Source: an uncultured bacterium (GTDB lineage: Bacteria; Actinomycetota; Coriobacteriia; Coriobacteriales; Coriobacteriaceae). Taken from it: a stretch of DNA of 40,266 nt. The notes under the pieces were generated by a model that made no database searches, was not told where the DNA came from, and worked only from the letters and a program-made list of their open reading frames with translations. A program made the position numbers and the translations under genes. This document shows positions 17,139 to 25,622 of this stretch, one piece after another. Positions within the stretch are counted from its first letter, which is position 1, and every line of letters begins with the position of its first letter. The DNA is taken from the NCBI GenBank assembly GCA_905215755.1, contig CAJMRE010000016.1:1-40266 (forward strand), given 5' to 3'.

Positions 17139-18227
17139 CTACCTTTCCGTGCAGCTAATGCAGGGGTCGATGGTCAGGATAATCATGGGCACGTTGGCAA
17201 GGAGCACGCCCTGCAGTGCATGCGTCAGACCCGCCAGGTTCTGCGACGTCGGCGTGCGCACGCGAAAACGGTCCAGGTTCTTGGTGCCGTTGCCGCGCAC
17301 ATAGTAATACGCCTCGCCGCGCGGCTGCTCAATCACAACCTCGCCGCGCGCGCCGTCGGCCGGCGTGAGCTTGGTGCGCCTGCCGATTCCGTCGTGCGGT
17401 ATCTTGCCCACAAGCTCCTTAATGATGTCCATGGCCTGCGTGACCTCGGCGCAACGCACCTGGCAGCGGGCATAGCAGTCGCCATCGGTAGCAACGATGG
17501 GCTCAAACGCAGCCAGATCCGCATAAGCGCCGTCACCGAACATGCGCACGTCGTAGTCCACGCCCGAGGCGCGCCCAAACGGACCGACCATCGAAAGCGC
17601 CAGCGCGTCTTTCTTGCTAATCACGCCCACGCCATGCAGGCGCTCGCCGCAGCTGTTGTCGTCCAAAAACGTATGCACCAGGGCCTCGTAGTCGGGGCGC
17701 ATGGCGTCGAGCGTCTGGACAATACCCGCCAGCTCGGAGTCCTCGATATCGTGCTTAAGGCCGCCGATCTCGTTGATCGACAGAATCACGCGGCCACCGC
17801 ACGTGCTCTCGAAGATCTTGAGAATCTGCTCGCGCAGGGTCCACGAACGATAGAACAGTGCCTCGAAGCCAAAGGCGTCGGCGAGCAGACCCAGCCACAA
17901 CAGGTGCGAATGAATACGCGAAAGCTCGTGCAAAATGGTGCGGATATACTGCACGCGGCCGGGCACCTCGATGTCGAGCATGCGCTCGCAGGCGCTGGCA
18001 TAACCGTAGCTGTGGCCCACGGCGCAGATGCCACAGATGCGCTCGGCGATGTAGCCAAACTGGTGCATGTCGCGCTTTTCGGTGAGCTTCTCGAGCCCGC
18101 GGTGCACAAAGCCGATCTGCGGAATTGCCTCGATGACGCGGTCGTCCTCGATTACCAGGTCCAGATGAAGCGGCTCGGGCAGCACCGGGTGCTGCGGGCC
18201 AAACGGAATAACGGAGCGATGTGCCAT
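17139..18227 (-). CDS. echE: Ech [NiFe] hydrogenase large subunit EchE
   Basis: This 362-residue catalytic subunit carries all four NiFe-site cysteines: RICGIC (Cys65 and Cys68) and DPCISC (Cys356 and Cys359). That marks it as a true hydrogenase and not a complex I NuoD. Length and context match group 4 Ech/Coo enzymes. The chain stops three residues after the last ligand (CTER then stop), so there is no C-terminal peptide to cleave; CooH is known for lacking one too, while HycE-type subunits keep one. The reaction is 2H+ plus two ferredoxin electrons to H2, reversible and coupled to ion movement. No hyp maturation genes are in the window. Confidence 0.94.
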   Translation of the reverse strand: MAHRSVIPFGPQHPVLPEPLHLDLVIEDDRVIEAIPQIGFVHRGLEKLTEKRDMHQFGYIAERICGICAVGHSYGYASACERMLDIEVPGRVQYIRTILHELSRIHSHLLWLGLLADAFGFEALFYRSWTLREQILKIFESTCGGRVILSINEIGGLKHDIEDSELAGIVQTLDAMRPDYEALVHTFLDDNSCGERLHGVGVISKKDALALSMVGPFGRASGVDYDVRMFGDGAYADLAAFEPIVATDGDCYARCQVRCAEVTQAMDIIKELVGKIPHDGIGRRTKLTPADGARGEVVIEQPRGEAYYYVRGNGTKNLDRFRVRTPTSQNLAGLTHALQGVLLANVPMIILTIDPCISCTER

Positions 18228-18232
18228 GGACC

Positions 18233-18952
18233 TTACGCCTCCTTTTTCTGCTTGTCGCGGGCGGCCTTGGCGGCAAGCGCCGCGCGGACCTTGGCCGCTT
18301 TCTCGGGATCCATGGCGGCGAGCTTTGCCTCCATCTCGGCAGCCTTGAGCGCGGCCTTCGCAGCAGTTTCATCGTGCTGAGCATCGGAGCCGGCAGCCGC
18401 AGCGGGCTGAGCGACGGCAGCGCCCGCAGCATCGCCAGCGCCCGCAGTGCCCTCCCCCGCAGCGGCCGTGGCAGTAGCAGCCTTCTCGGCCGCGGCCTTG
18501 CGCGCCTTGGCCTCGGCAGCGGCACGGACCTTCATGGCTTTCTCGCGCGCGGCCTTCACCTCGGGCGTGATAACGCTCATGGGCTCGGCAGTCGAAACCT
18601 GGTAGAAAAAGCCCTTAAAGTCGAGCTGCATGTCGGTAATGGCAAGACCAAACAGGTCGTGCGCCTCGTTCTCAAACGGGAACACCGCCGGATAGTACGA
18701 GCTGATGGACGGAATCTCCTGATACTGATCGATACCCTCGACTACCAGGTTCTCAATCGCATAGTTTCCGTCCCGCGCGATATGCTCCTGAGCAGCACGA
18801 ACGTTGATAAACGTATAGACCAAGCGATACGTGCCGTCGTCGACGTTGCGCTCGGCGTGCATTTGCACAAAGCGCGCGCCGACGCCCTTGAGCGCCTGGA
18901 CATGCGACAGGAGCTCGTCGATCCCGACGATGGTATAGATAGCCTTTTGCAT
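18233..18952 (-). CDS. echD: EchD / NuoC-like subunit with long Ala/Lys-rich tail
   Basis: Residues 1-125 form the 30-kDa complex I subunit fold, with the diagnostic FPFENEAHDLFG at 91-102. The NuoC-like protein is a structural subunit joining the large subunit to the module. The remaining 110 or so residues are very rich in Ala, Lys, Glu and Gly (for example KAAREKAMKVRAAAEAKARK) and look helical or disordered; ordinary EchD proteins lack such a tail. The start overlaps the echC stop by one base (ATGA-like junction at 18952), so translation is coupled. The tail may mediate assembly, or may be a neutral low-complexity expansion in GC-rich DNA. Confidence 0.88.
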   Translation of the reverse strand: MQKAIYTIVGIDELLSHVQALKGVGARFVQMHAERNVDDGTYRLVYTFINVRAAQEHIARDGNYAIENLVVEGIDQYQEIPSISSYYPAVFPFENEAHDLFGLAITDMQLDFKGFFYQVSTAEPMSVITPEVKAAREKAMKVRAAAEAKARKAAAEKAATATAAAGEGTAGAGDAAGAAVAQPAAAAGSDAQHDETAAKAALKAAEMEAKLAAMDPEKAAKVRAALAAKAARDKQKKEA

Positions 18953-19536
18953 TACTCGGCCTCCTTTGCAGCTGCGGGCATCCCAGCAGGTGCGTCGCCA
19001 GCAGCGGGCGCGTCGCCGGCCCCAGCCGCGGCCACAAACCCGTCCTCGCCCAGCTCAACGCCGCCATCCCAGGTAGCAGCACCGCCCACGGTAAGCGGGT
19101 CACCGCCAGCACGCATCACGGCCTCCTTCTGATCCAGGATGCCGCACGCCTCCACGATGGCATCAATCACCGTCTCGGGACGAATGGCGCACCCGGGCGC
19201 GTATACGTCCACGGGAATCGCGCGGTCCACGCCTCCGATCACGTTGTAGGCATCGCGGAATACGCCGCCCGAGCACGCGCAGATGCCGCACGCCACCACG
19301 CACTTGGGCTCGAGCATCTGGTTGTAGATCTGGCGCACGACGGGCAGGTTCTGGGCATTGACCGACCCCGTCACCAAAAAGATGTCCGCATGCTTGGGGT
19401 TGCCGGTGTTGACCACGCCAAAGCGCTCCGCATCGAACAGCGGCGTGAGCGAGGCCAGCACCTCGATATCGCATCCGTTGCAGCTCGAGCCGTCGTAATG
19501 AATAACCCACGGCGAGCGCGACATTTTATGATCCAT
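18952..19536 (-). CDS. echC: Ech hydrogenase small subunit EchC (NuoB-like)
   Basis: This 194-residue protein holds the 4Fe-4S cluster nearest the NiFe site. Ligands are Cys19 and Cys22 (SSCNGCD), Cys83 (ACGICACSGG) and Cys116 (APGCAIRPE), the group 4 / NuoB pattern. It has no twin-arginine signal, consistent with a cytoplasm-facing complex. From about residue 143 a Gly/Ala/Asp-rich tail of some 50 residues extends past the usual end of the family. The start at 19536 has AGGAGG eight bases upstream; the internal Met5 is less well placed. It lies between the fused membrane subunit and EchD. Confidence 0.92.
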   Translation of the reverse strand: MDHKMSRSPWVIHYDGSSCNGCDIEVLASLTPLFDAERFGVVNTGNPKHADIFLVTGSVNAQNLPVVRQIYNQMLEPKCVVACGICACSGGVFRDAYNVIGGVDRAIPVDVYAPGCAIRPETVIDAIVEACGILDQKEAVMRAGGDPLTVGGAATWDGGVELGEDGFVAAAGAGDAPAAGDAPAGMPAAAKEAE

Positions 19537-19548
19537 GGATGCCGCCTC

Positions 19549-22431
19549 CTAAATAAATACGTCGACGAGGATGGGCATAAGATTGAGCAGGCCAAACACC
19601 AGCGCTACGCCCCAGCCGAGCTTAAAGCAGCTGCGCCAGGTGCTGCGCGCGAAGGTGTTGTCGATCAGCACCTCGACAAAGTACGTCGCGGCCATCACGA
19701 CCAGGGCGACCACCCAACTCACGGGGTTGTCCCAAACAAAGAACATGCCCACCCACATCAAAAACAGCACGGTCTCGCACCAGTGCATAAGGGTCATCTT
19801 GGCCAGCGTGCCGCCGCTCATCTCGGTGGCGACGCCCTGGACGATCTCCTGATGCGCGTGATGCGAGTACGAAAGGTCAAACGGCGACTTGCGCAGCTTG
19901 ATGGTGAGCACCGCGAGCAGCGCGAGGAAAATGGGCGCGCTGTACACGATGATGGGGGCCGACTGCCCCGTCACGGCGATGGAATCGAAGCTGTCGGTGG
20001 CAAGGTACAGGCCCACGCTCATCAGCAGAACGGCGGGCTCGTAACTCATAACCTGCAGCAACTCACGATCGGCGCCGACCTGGGCAAACGGGCTTTGCGT
20101 CGAGGCGGACGCCAACACCACAAAGATCGCGGCGAGCGTCACCATAAAGGCGCACAGCAGCGTGTTGGAGCCCGACACAAAGATGCCGCCGCCCACGACG
20201 GTAAAGATGAGCGCACACGCCATGTAGGTATCGTCCATGGTGTTTACGCTGGCGGGAGCTTTGCGCAGCAGCTTGGCAACGTCGTAGAAAGGCTGGAGCA
20301 GGCGCGGACCCACGCGGCCCTGCATGCGGGCCGAAAGCTTGCGGTCAACACCGTCGATCAGGCCGCCCACAAGCGGCGCCAGCAGGGCAAACGCCACGGT
20401 GCCAATAAATATGCCCACGACGCCCGAGCCTTCGAAATACTTACCGCGCAGCACCGAGGGCGCGCTCATGGCAAGCCGCTCGGGCCCAATCCACGCGCAA
20501 CACAGCAGCGCAAACAAGATAATGCTGCAGCACACGACGCTACCCACGGGACTAATACGCTTCTCGCCAAGGGCGTCCTCCGAGTACCAATTGCGCTTTT
20601 CGGCCTTCACCTCGTGTCCCATCGAGCCGCGGAAATGGCGGTAATTGTCGGTTCCCACGCCCGAAAGATATACGTTTACGTGCGGTTTGTTGCTCACACG
20701 GAATGAAGTCAGCAACACCACGGCGATAAAAGCCACGATAACCACCATTAGATACATGGCATCCTTGCCGATAACGTACGGCACGCGGCCAAACACCATG
20801 GCCAAGTAAGGCGACACCAGACCGCTCGAGATAACCGGGAACGCCACGCAGCACAGAATCAGCAGCGCGGCGATGGTGTTGAGCGCCATCCATTCGGTCT
20901 TATGGACATTGACCTCAACGTTTTGAGCCGTGGGGTCGACGCCCGAAAGCTTGGCAAGCCACTTGCCCCAGAAGTAAAACGTCGCGGCCGAGCCAAAGGC
21001 AAGCACCATGATCATGAGCACGTTGCCGGTCTGGGCAAACGCCACCAGGGCGCCCCACTTGGACACGAGCATGCCAAACGGCGCCACAAACATGCCCATG
21101 ATGCCCAGCATCATCAGACGCGTCAGGTGCGGCATGCGGCTGAACATACCGTCCATGTCCTCGATATTGCGGCTGCCGATATGATGCTCGGCCGTGCCCA
21201 CGCACAGGAACAGCAGCGACTTGGCCACCGTGTGGAACAGGATCAGGAAGATGGCCGCCCATACGGCCTCGGGCGCACCGACACCCAGGCAGGCACTGAT
21301 GAGGCCCAAGTTGGAAATGGTGGAGTACGCGAGCACGCGCTTGGCGTTGCTCTGCGAGATGGCCATGAGGGCAGCGAGCAAAAACGTGATGGCACCCACA
21401 CTCGTGACCATAAACCCGGTCACGGGATAGATGGCATAGAGCGGGCTCAGCTTGACCATCAGGAACACGCCGGCCTTGACCATGGTGGACGAGTGCAGCA
21501 GGGCGCTCGTGGGCGTGGGGGCAACCATGGCGCCAAGCAGCCAAGTATGGAACGGCATCTGTGCGGCCTTGGTGAGTGCGGCGAGCGACAGCAGGATGAC
21601 CGGCATCACCAGCAGCGCGGATTGCGCGGTTCCGGCGCCGGAAAGCTCGATCACACCCGAGATGGTCAGCGGCATACCGTTAACGTGCAGGTACATGAGG
21701 CCGGCCAAAAACGCGATACCGCCCAGCATGTTGAGGATGATCTGGGTGAAGGCGTTCTTGATGGCCTCGGGCGTGCGCGTATAGCCAATCATAAGGAACG
21801 AGCACACGGTGGTGATTTCCCAGCCGCAGAACAACCACTCAAGGTTGTCGCTCGTCACGATGACGAACATGGCCGAGAGGAACAGGAACATAAGCGCCAG
21901 GAACTGCGGGCGACGGTCGGGCGCGGTCTGTCCGCGCAGCGCGGCCTCGTGCTCGTCGTGGGCCTGGAAGTCCTTCATGTAGCCCAGGGCATACACGCAG
22001 ATAAGGCTGCCGACAATGCCGACGGCGAGGACCATGATCACGCTCATATAGTCCAGGTAGAGCGGCGTTGCGGTGACGGCTTCGGCCGCGGGCAGCGTCA
22101 TGGCTGCAAAGGCGAGCGAGCCCACCAGCTGGACTATGCCGAGCACCGTGGTGAGCGCGTTCCTATATTTATACGCGTTGTACAGGATGACGGCGCACAG
22201 GATGACATCGATGGCGGAGCTGATGATCGAGAGCACATGCGAGGTGCCGGGGGCGACCTCAAAGCTCTGTGGGCCCGCGCCAAAAAACATGACGGCGACT
22301 ACAACTGTCACCGCCATAATGATGCCGGAACCTATGAGCCCCACCGCATCGCGGGCGCGGTCACCGCGCGCGAGCAGCATGCCCAGCGCCGGTACCAGCG
22401 GAAACAGGGTAAGGAAATACAGTAGCGTCAT
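19549..22431 (-). CDS. Fused EchA-EchB membrane subunit (NuoL-like plus NuoH-like)
   Basis: This single 960-residue frame joins two Ech membrane subunits. Residues about 1-640 are an antiporter-like NuoL/EchA protein, with the key glutamate in CGWEITTVCSF (Glu205) and the conserved helix MPFHTWLLGAMVAPTPTSA. Residues about 645-960 are NuoH/EchB, with RMQGRVGPRLLQPFYDV and PFDLSYSHHAHQEIVQG, which shape the quinone-site-like cavity and connect to EchC/EchE. In M. barkeri Ech these are two genes, A then B, in the same order. Linker residues (about 600-645) are soluble and show no break in frame. The start follows GGGAG by seven bases. It is the first gene of the operon and probably translocates H+ or Na+. 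Confidence 0.92.
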   Translation of the reverse strand: MTLLYFLTLFPLVPALGMLLARGDRARDAVGLIGSGIIMAVTVVVAVMFFGAGPQSFEVAPGTSHVLSIISSAIDVILCAVILYNAYKYRNALTTVLGIVQLVGSLAFAAMTLPAAEAVTATPLYLDYMSVIMVLAVGIVGSLICVYALGYMKDFQAHDEHEAALRGQTAPDRRPQFLALMFLFLSAMFVIVTSDNLEWLFCGWEITTVCSFLMIGYTRTPEAIKNAFTQIILNMLGGIAFLAGLMYLHVNGMPLTISGVIELSGAGTAQSALLVMPVILLSLAALTKAAQMPFHTWLLGAMVAPTPTSALLHSSTMVKAGVFLMVKLSPLYAIYPVTGFMVTSVGAITFLLAALMAISQSNAKRVLAYSTISNLGLISACLGVGAPEAVWAAIFLILFHTVAKSLLFLCVGTAEHHIGSRNIEDMDGMFSRMPHLTRLMMLGIMGMFVAPFGMLVSKWGALVAFAQTGNVLMIMVLAFGSAATFYFWGKWLAKLSGVDPTAQNVEVNVHKTEWMALNTIAALLILCCVAFPVISSGLVSPYLAMVFGRVPYVIGKDAMYLMVVIVAFIAVVLLTSFRVSNKPHVNVYLSGVGTDNYRHFRGSMGHEVKAEKRNWYSEDALGEKRISPVGSVVCCSIILFALLCCAWIGPERLAMSAPSVLRGKYFEGSGVVGIFIGTVAFALLAPLVGGLIDGVDRKLSARMQGRVGPRLLQPFYDVAKLLRKAPASVNTMDDTYMACALIFTVVGGGIFVSGSNTLLCAFMVTLAAIFVVLASASTQSPFAQVGADRELLQVMSYEPAVLLMSVGLYLATDSFDSIAVTGQSAPIIVYSAPIFLALLAVLTIKLRKSPFDLSYSHHAHQEIVQGVATEMSGGTLAKMTLMHWCETVLFLMWVGMFFVWDNPVSWVVALVVMAATYFVEVLIDNTFARSTWRSCFKLGWGVALVFGLLNLMPILVDVFI

Positions 22432-22576
22432 ACCATCACTCCCCCATGCAAAAACGCTGCAATTGTTTAACGTTATAGCTCAATTGAGGAGTAGCGGCGG
22501 CGGGTTTTCGGTCAACTGGGGAGTTTTGTACGTGCGGGGTAAGGAGTCTGTCCGCATTGGAGCAGAGGGGCGGCAA

Positions 22577-22600
22577 GAAAAATGCGCCCCTGTGGGCGCA
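22577..22600 (-). terminator. Rho-independent terminator of the HTH gene
   Basis: On the minus strand TGCGCCC (22594-22600) pairs with GGGCGCA (22583-22589) over a four-base loop and is followed by TTTTTCTT. It sits 13 bases after the stop codon of the HTH gene. Confidence 0.85.
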
Positions 22601-22612
22601 CCATCCCGTTCG

Positions 22613-23017
22613 CTATTCCGCCTTTTTAACGCGCGGCTTGCGGCCGCGCGGCTTATCGACCAGCGCGGACTCACCGCTCTCGCGATACTGGCGGCACCAG
22701 GCCTTAACCGAAGACTCGCTGGGAATCCCGTGCTTGATCATGGCCTCGCGAACCGTCAGGCCGTTTTCCAGACGGTCCTTAACCACGGCGAGCTTTACGT
22801 CGTACGAATAGGTGTGATGACGAGCGCCCGCATTGAGCACGGCGTCGGCACCGCCCACGGCATATGCGCGGGCCCACTGACGAGCCGTGGCCTGGGGAAT
22901 GCCAAGCTTTGCAGCGAGGGCGCGGTGACCGACCCCCTCTTGGAGGATCTCGACGGCGCGCTGCCTAACCTCGGGCGCATGCGTGCGGGTCCTTGTTGCT
23001 TCCGACATACCTGCCAC
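22613..23017 (-). CDS. Stand-alone double helix-turn-helix protein (transposase OrfA type)
   Basis: This 134-residue (or 131-residue, if ATG 23008 is used) basic protein has two helix-turn-helix units: EVRQRAVEILQEGVGH...GIPQATARQWAR (about 14-55) and YDVKLAVVKDRLENG...GIPSESSVKAWCR (about 70-112). A basic GRKPRVKK tail follows. The fold is that of the DNA-binding half of IS3/IS630-type transposases, yet no catalytic DDE frame lies on either side. It has its own promoter (23059-23087) and terminator (22577-22600), so it is an independent unit and may be a domesticated DNA-binding protein. The GTG at 23017 and ATG at 23008 are both possible starts. Confidence 0.75.
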   Translation of the reverse strand: MAGMSEATRTRTHAPEVRQRAVEILQEGVGHRALAAKLGIPQATARQWARAYAVGGADAVLNAGARHHTYSYDVKLAVVKDRLENGLTVREAMIKHGIPSESSVKAWCRQYRESGESALVDKPRGRKPRVKKAE

Positions 23018-23058
23018 TTCTTAGCCTTAACCGTTAATCTGCTTTCTTACGTGCACGC

Positions 23059-23087
23059 TAGATAGTAGCATTTTGCTGTTTGCTCAA
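23059..23087 (-). promoter_or_regulatory. Promoter of the HTH gene
   Basis: On the minus strand TTGAGC (23082-23087) and TATCTA (23059-23064) are separated by 17 bases, close to the housekeeping sigma consensus. Transcription would begin near 23052, some 35-45 bases upstream of the start codon. Confidence 0.6.
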
Positions 23088-23125
23088 AGTAGTTAATTAA
23101 AATAGACGCGGCGTTATCTGGGCAT

Positions 23126-23245
23126 TTGACACCTATTTACGACATTTCTTTATCGATTATTTACGCTGGTAGCTAGCTCGCAGCTAATCGTCATTCGTTT
23201 GCCAACAAAATTGACATCTCTTTATGTCCTTTGGTCTAGAGGGAA
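23126..23245 (+). promoter_or_regulatory. Two plus-strand promoter-like elements in an AT-rich gap
   Basis: In the 23018-23455 gap, TTGACA at about 23127 is followed after 17 bases by TTTATC. A second TTGACA at about 23210 has TCTAGA 18 bases further on. Both point right, where no plus-strand gene exists before the convergent reductase gene. The gap is distinctly AT-rich compared with its surroundings. The elements could drive a small RNA or be remnants of a lost gene; nothing else is seen there. Confidence 0.35.
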
Positions 23246-23338
23246 TAATTATTAACCCCTCCCCCAATAATTTTGAGCGGCCTGCAGGGCAGTGACGCCT
23301 CATTCCTCATGATTACCGCGCATTGCCATCCACCCGAG

Positions 23339-23381
23339 CAAAACAAAAAGGACGGGACCTGCTGCGCTTGCAGACCCCGCC
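23339..23381 (-). terminator. Terminator of the OYE-like reductase gene
   Basis: On the minus strand an 11-bp stem with two or three G-U pairs (GCGGGGTCTGC with GCAGGTCCCGT) is followed by CTTTTTGTTTTG. It is about 75 bases after the stop codon of the reductase. Confidence 0.75.
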
Positions 23382-23455
23382 CCGGTTGACACCCGATGGG
23401 ACGCAGTCGGGCGAGGCAGGTCCGTGCTGCCGCCCCGCCTGGCCGCGATGTTCAA

Positions 23456-25486
23456 CTACAGCTCGTTGGCCGCGTGATACGCCGTGCGAATGGCGCTCGC
23501 AATGTCGGCAGTGCGCTCGCCCGAGCAGTCGCCCACGCAGGTCACGGGCACCGTCACGCCGTCCAGGTCAAACGCGTTGGCCTTGGAGCCCACGGCCATC
23601 ACCACGTAATCGCAGGCGATCTTCACCGGCTCCTCGGCGCCGTCCTCGGTGGTGCGAATGGCCTCCACGCCCTCGTCGGTAATGGCGGTCAGGCGGGTCT
23701 TCACGTGCTGCTCAACGTTGTGCTCTGCAAAGTCGCTCATAATCAGCGGCAGAATGGTCTCGGACTCGCCCGCGGCAATCTTGTCGAGCATCTCGACGAT
23801 CGCCACCTCGCAACCGTGCTGCAGCAGGTACTCGGCAGTCTCGGTGCCTACCAGGCCACCGCCAATGACGGCGACGCGGCCCGTAAGCTCCACCTTGCCG
23901 GCCAGCACGTCCCAGCTCGAGACGACCTTGTCCGAGTCGGCACCCGGAACGGGGATGACCACGTCGTGCGCGCCCACAGCCACAATCGCGGCGTCGGCGG
24001 CGTTGAGGTCCTCAGCGGTAGCGACGTGGTTGAGCTCAACCTTCACGCCCAGGCCAGGCAGAATCTTCTCGTAGTACTCGACCGAGCGCATGATCTCGTC
24101 CTTGCGCGGAGGCGCAGCCGCCAGCACAATCTGGCCGCCCAGATGATCGCTCGCCTCGTAGACGGTCACATCGTAGCCGCGCTTGGCCGCCACGCGCGCG
24201 GCCTCCAGGCCGGCAATACCGCCGCCCACCACGGCGATCTTCTTGTCGCCCTCGCCCGGCTTGATGGCGATGGTCGCCTCGTCACCGTTCTCGGCATTAA
24301 GCACGCACGAGATGTACTTGCGGTTTTGAATCGCGTCGACGCAGCCCTTGTTGCAGTTGAGGCACTCGCGGATGGGCTCACCCGTGGCGGCCTTCAGCGC
24401 AATGTCGGGGTCGCACATGAGCGAGCGGCCATAGGCGATGATGTCGGCCGCGCCGTCTTCCAGAATCTTCTCGCCGGCCTCGACCGAGACCACGCGGCCG
24501 ACGGTTGCCACCGGCACGGAGACCAGGGCCTTGACGCGCTCGGCCACGGGCAGCGTCCAGTTGTAGGGCATGGCGCCCATGGGCGGAATGGTGTCGCCCA
24601 TGTTGCCGGTGTGGTTGGCCTGCGCGACCTGGATCATGTCGATGCCCGCGCCCTCGAGCAGCTTGGCAAACTCGCAGGCCTCGTCGGGCTGCAGGCCGCC
24701 CTTGCCGCGCGGCGTGCCGTCGGGGTTCTCCATGATCACGGGGAGCTTGTACTCCACCATCAGCTGCGGCGCGGCCTCCTTAATGGCGGCGACGACCTCC
24801 AGCGCATAGCGGACGCGGTTCTCGAACGAGCCACCGTACTCGTCGGTGCGCTGGTTGAGGATGGCCGAGCACAGCGAACCCACCAGGCGGTCGCCGTGGA
24901 CCTCGATGGCGTCGATTCCGGCCTGCTGCGCGCGGGCGGCCGAGGCGGCGATGGCCTCCTTGATCTGGGTAAGCTGCTCTACGCTCGCCTCGTTCACAAA
25001 GTGCTGCATGTCGTGGTGCAGTTTGGCATATGCCTGCTTGCGGATCTCGTTGGACTCGGCCATCTTGGCGGCAAAGGTCTCCTCGTCGCCGGCGGCCTTG
25101 GCTTCCTGCGCGGCCTTGGCGGCGGCCATGGATCCCATGACCATGCGGCCGACGCCGGGCACGTCGTACTCGGGGTGGAACAGCTGCAGCGCGACCTTGG
25201 CACCGTGCTTGTGGACGGCGTCGGCCAGCGCCTTAAACGTGGGGATCTGGGCGTCGGTCGCCAGCTTGGGCGTGGGGCTTGCGGTCATGACGGGAGCGAC
25301 GTCGCCGATGACGATGTAGCTCACGCCGCCACGGGCCAGGCGCTCGTAAAAAGCCAGGCTGCGCTCGCCAATGGAGCCGTCGCGCTCCTCGTAGCCGGTG
25401 GTCAGCGGCGGGAACATAATGCGGTTCTTGAGCTCAAGGGGGCCAACCGTAATGGGCTGGAGCAGTTTGGATGCAGGTGCGGTCAT
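23456..25486 (-). CDS. NADH:flavin oxidoreductase / 2,4-dienoyl-CoA reductase-like enzyme (FMN, 4Fe-4S, FAD)
   Basis: This 676-residue enzyme has three parts. An old-yellow-enzyme TIM barrel (about 1-360) binds FMN and the substrate. A 4Fe-4S binding segment has the cysteine pattern CLNCNKGC followed by a fourth cysteine in YISCVLN. An FAD/NAD(P) module carries GGGIAGLEAAR and GGGLVGTETAEY nucleotide-binding loops. The family (FadH, enoate reductase, bile-acid and trimethylamine oxidoreductases) reduces activated C=C bonds with NAD(P)H; the exact substrate cannot be read from sequence. The barrel has an Ala/Glu-rich insertion (about residues 120-155) as in BaiCD/BaiH-like proteins of gut bacteria. 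The start at 25486 follows GAGAGGA by six bases. It is monocistronic. Confidence 0.9.
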   Translation of the reverse strand: MTAPASKLLQPITVGPLELKNRIMFPPLTTGYEERDGSIGERSLAFYERLARGGVSYIVIGDVAPVMTASPTPKLATDAQIPTFKALADAVHKHGAKVALQLFHPEYDVPGVGRMVMGSMAAAKAAQEAKAAGDEETFAAKMAESNEIRKQAYAKLHHDMQHFVNEASVEQLTQIKEAIAASAARAQQAGIDAIEVHGDRLVGSLCSAILNQRTDEYGGSFENRVRYALEVVAAIKEAAPQLMVEYKLPVIMENPDGTPRGKGGLQPDEACEFAKLLEGAGIDMIQVAQANHTGNMGDTIPPMGAMPYNWTLPVAERVKALVSVPVATVGRVVSVEAGEKILEDGAADIIAYGRSLMCDPDIALKAATGEPIRECLNCNKGCVDAIQNRKYISCVLNAENGDEATIAIKPGEGDKKIAVVGGGIAGLEAARVAAKRGYDVTVYEASDHLGGQIVLAAAPPRKDEIMRSVEYYEKILPGLGVKVELNHVATAEDLNAADAAIVAVGAHDVVIPVPGADSDKVVSSWDVLAGKVELTGRVAVIGGGLVGTETAEYLLQHGCEVAIVEMLDKIAAGESETILPLIMSDFAEHNVEQHVKTRLTAITDEGVEAIRTTEDGAEEPVKIACDYVVMAVGSKANAFDLDGVTVPVTCVGDCSGERTADIASAIRTAYHAANEL

Positions 25487-25622
25487 GGACATTCCTCTCT
25501 TGTAGGCGCGGCGGCGATGGTGCCGCGTAGTTGTCTAGAGGATATGGCATGGGAATACAACAGCGCAACGGAAATCGGCGGATAGCAGGTGGCGGCAGGT
25601 GGATGGGGATGGGACGTCTGCC

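Noticed and set aside
16790..22431. Operon as a partial complex I (nuo)
   Set aside because: The large subunit has both CxxC motifs for nickel binding, and the gene order matches Ech; quinone-specific and NADH-module genes are absent.
23396..25585. Plus-strand frame of 729 codons opposite the OYE-like reductase
   Set aside because: The minus-strand frame has all cofactor motifs; the plus frame has none and its composition is that of an antisense shadow.
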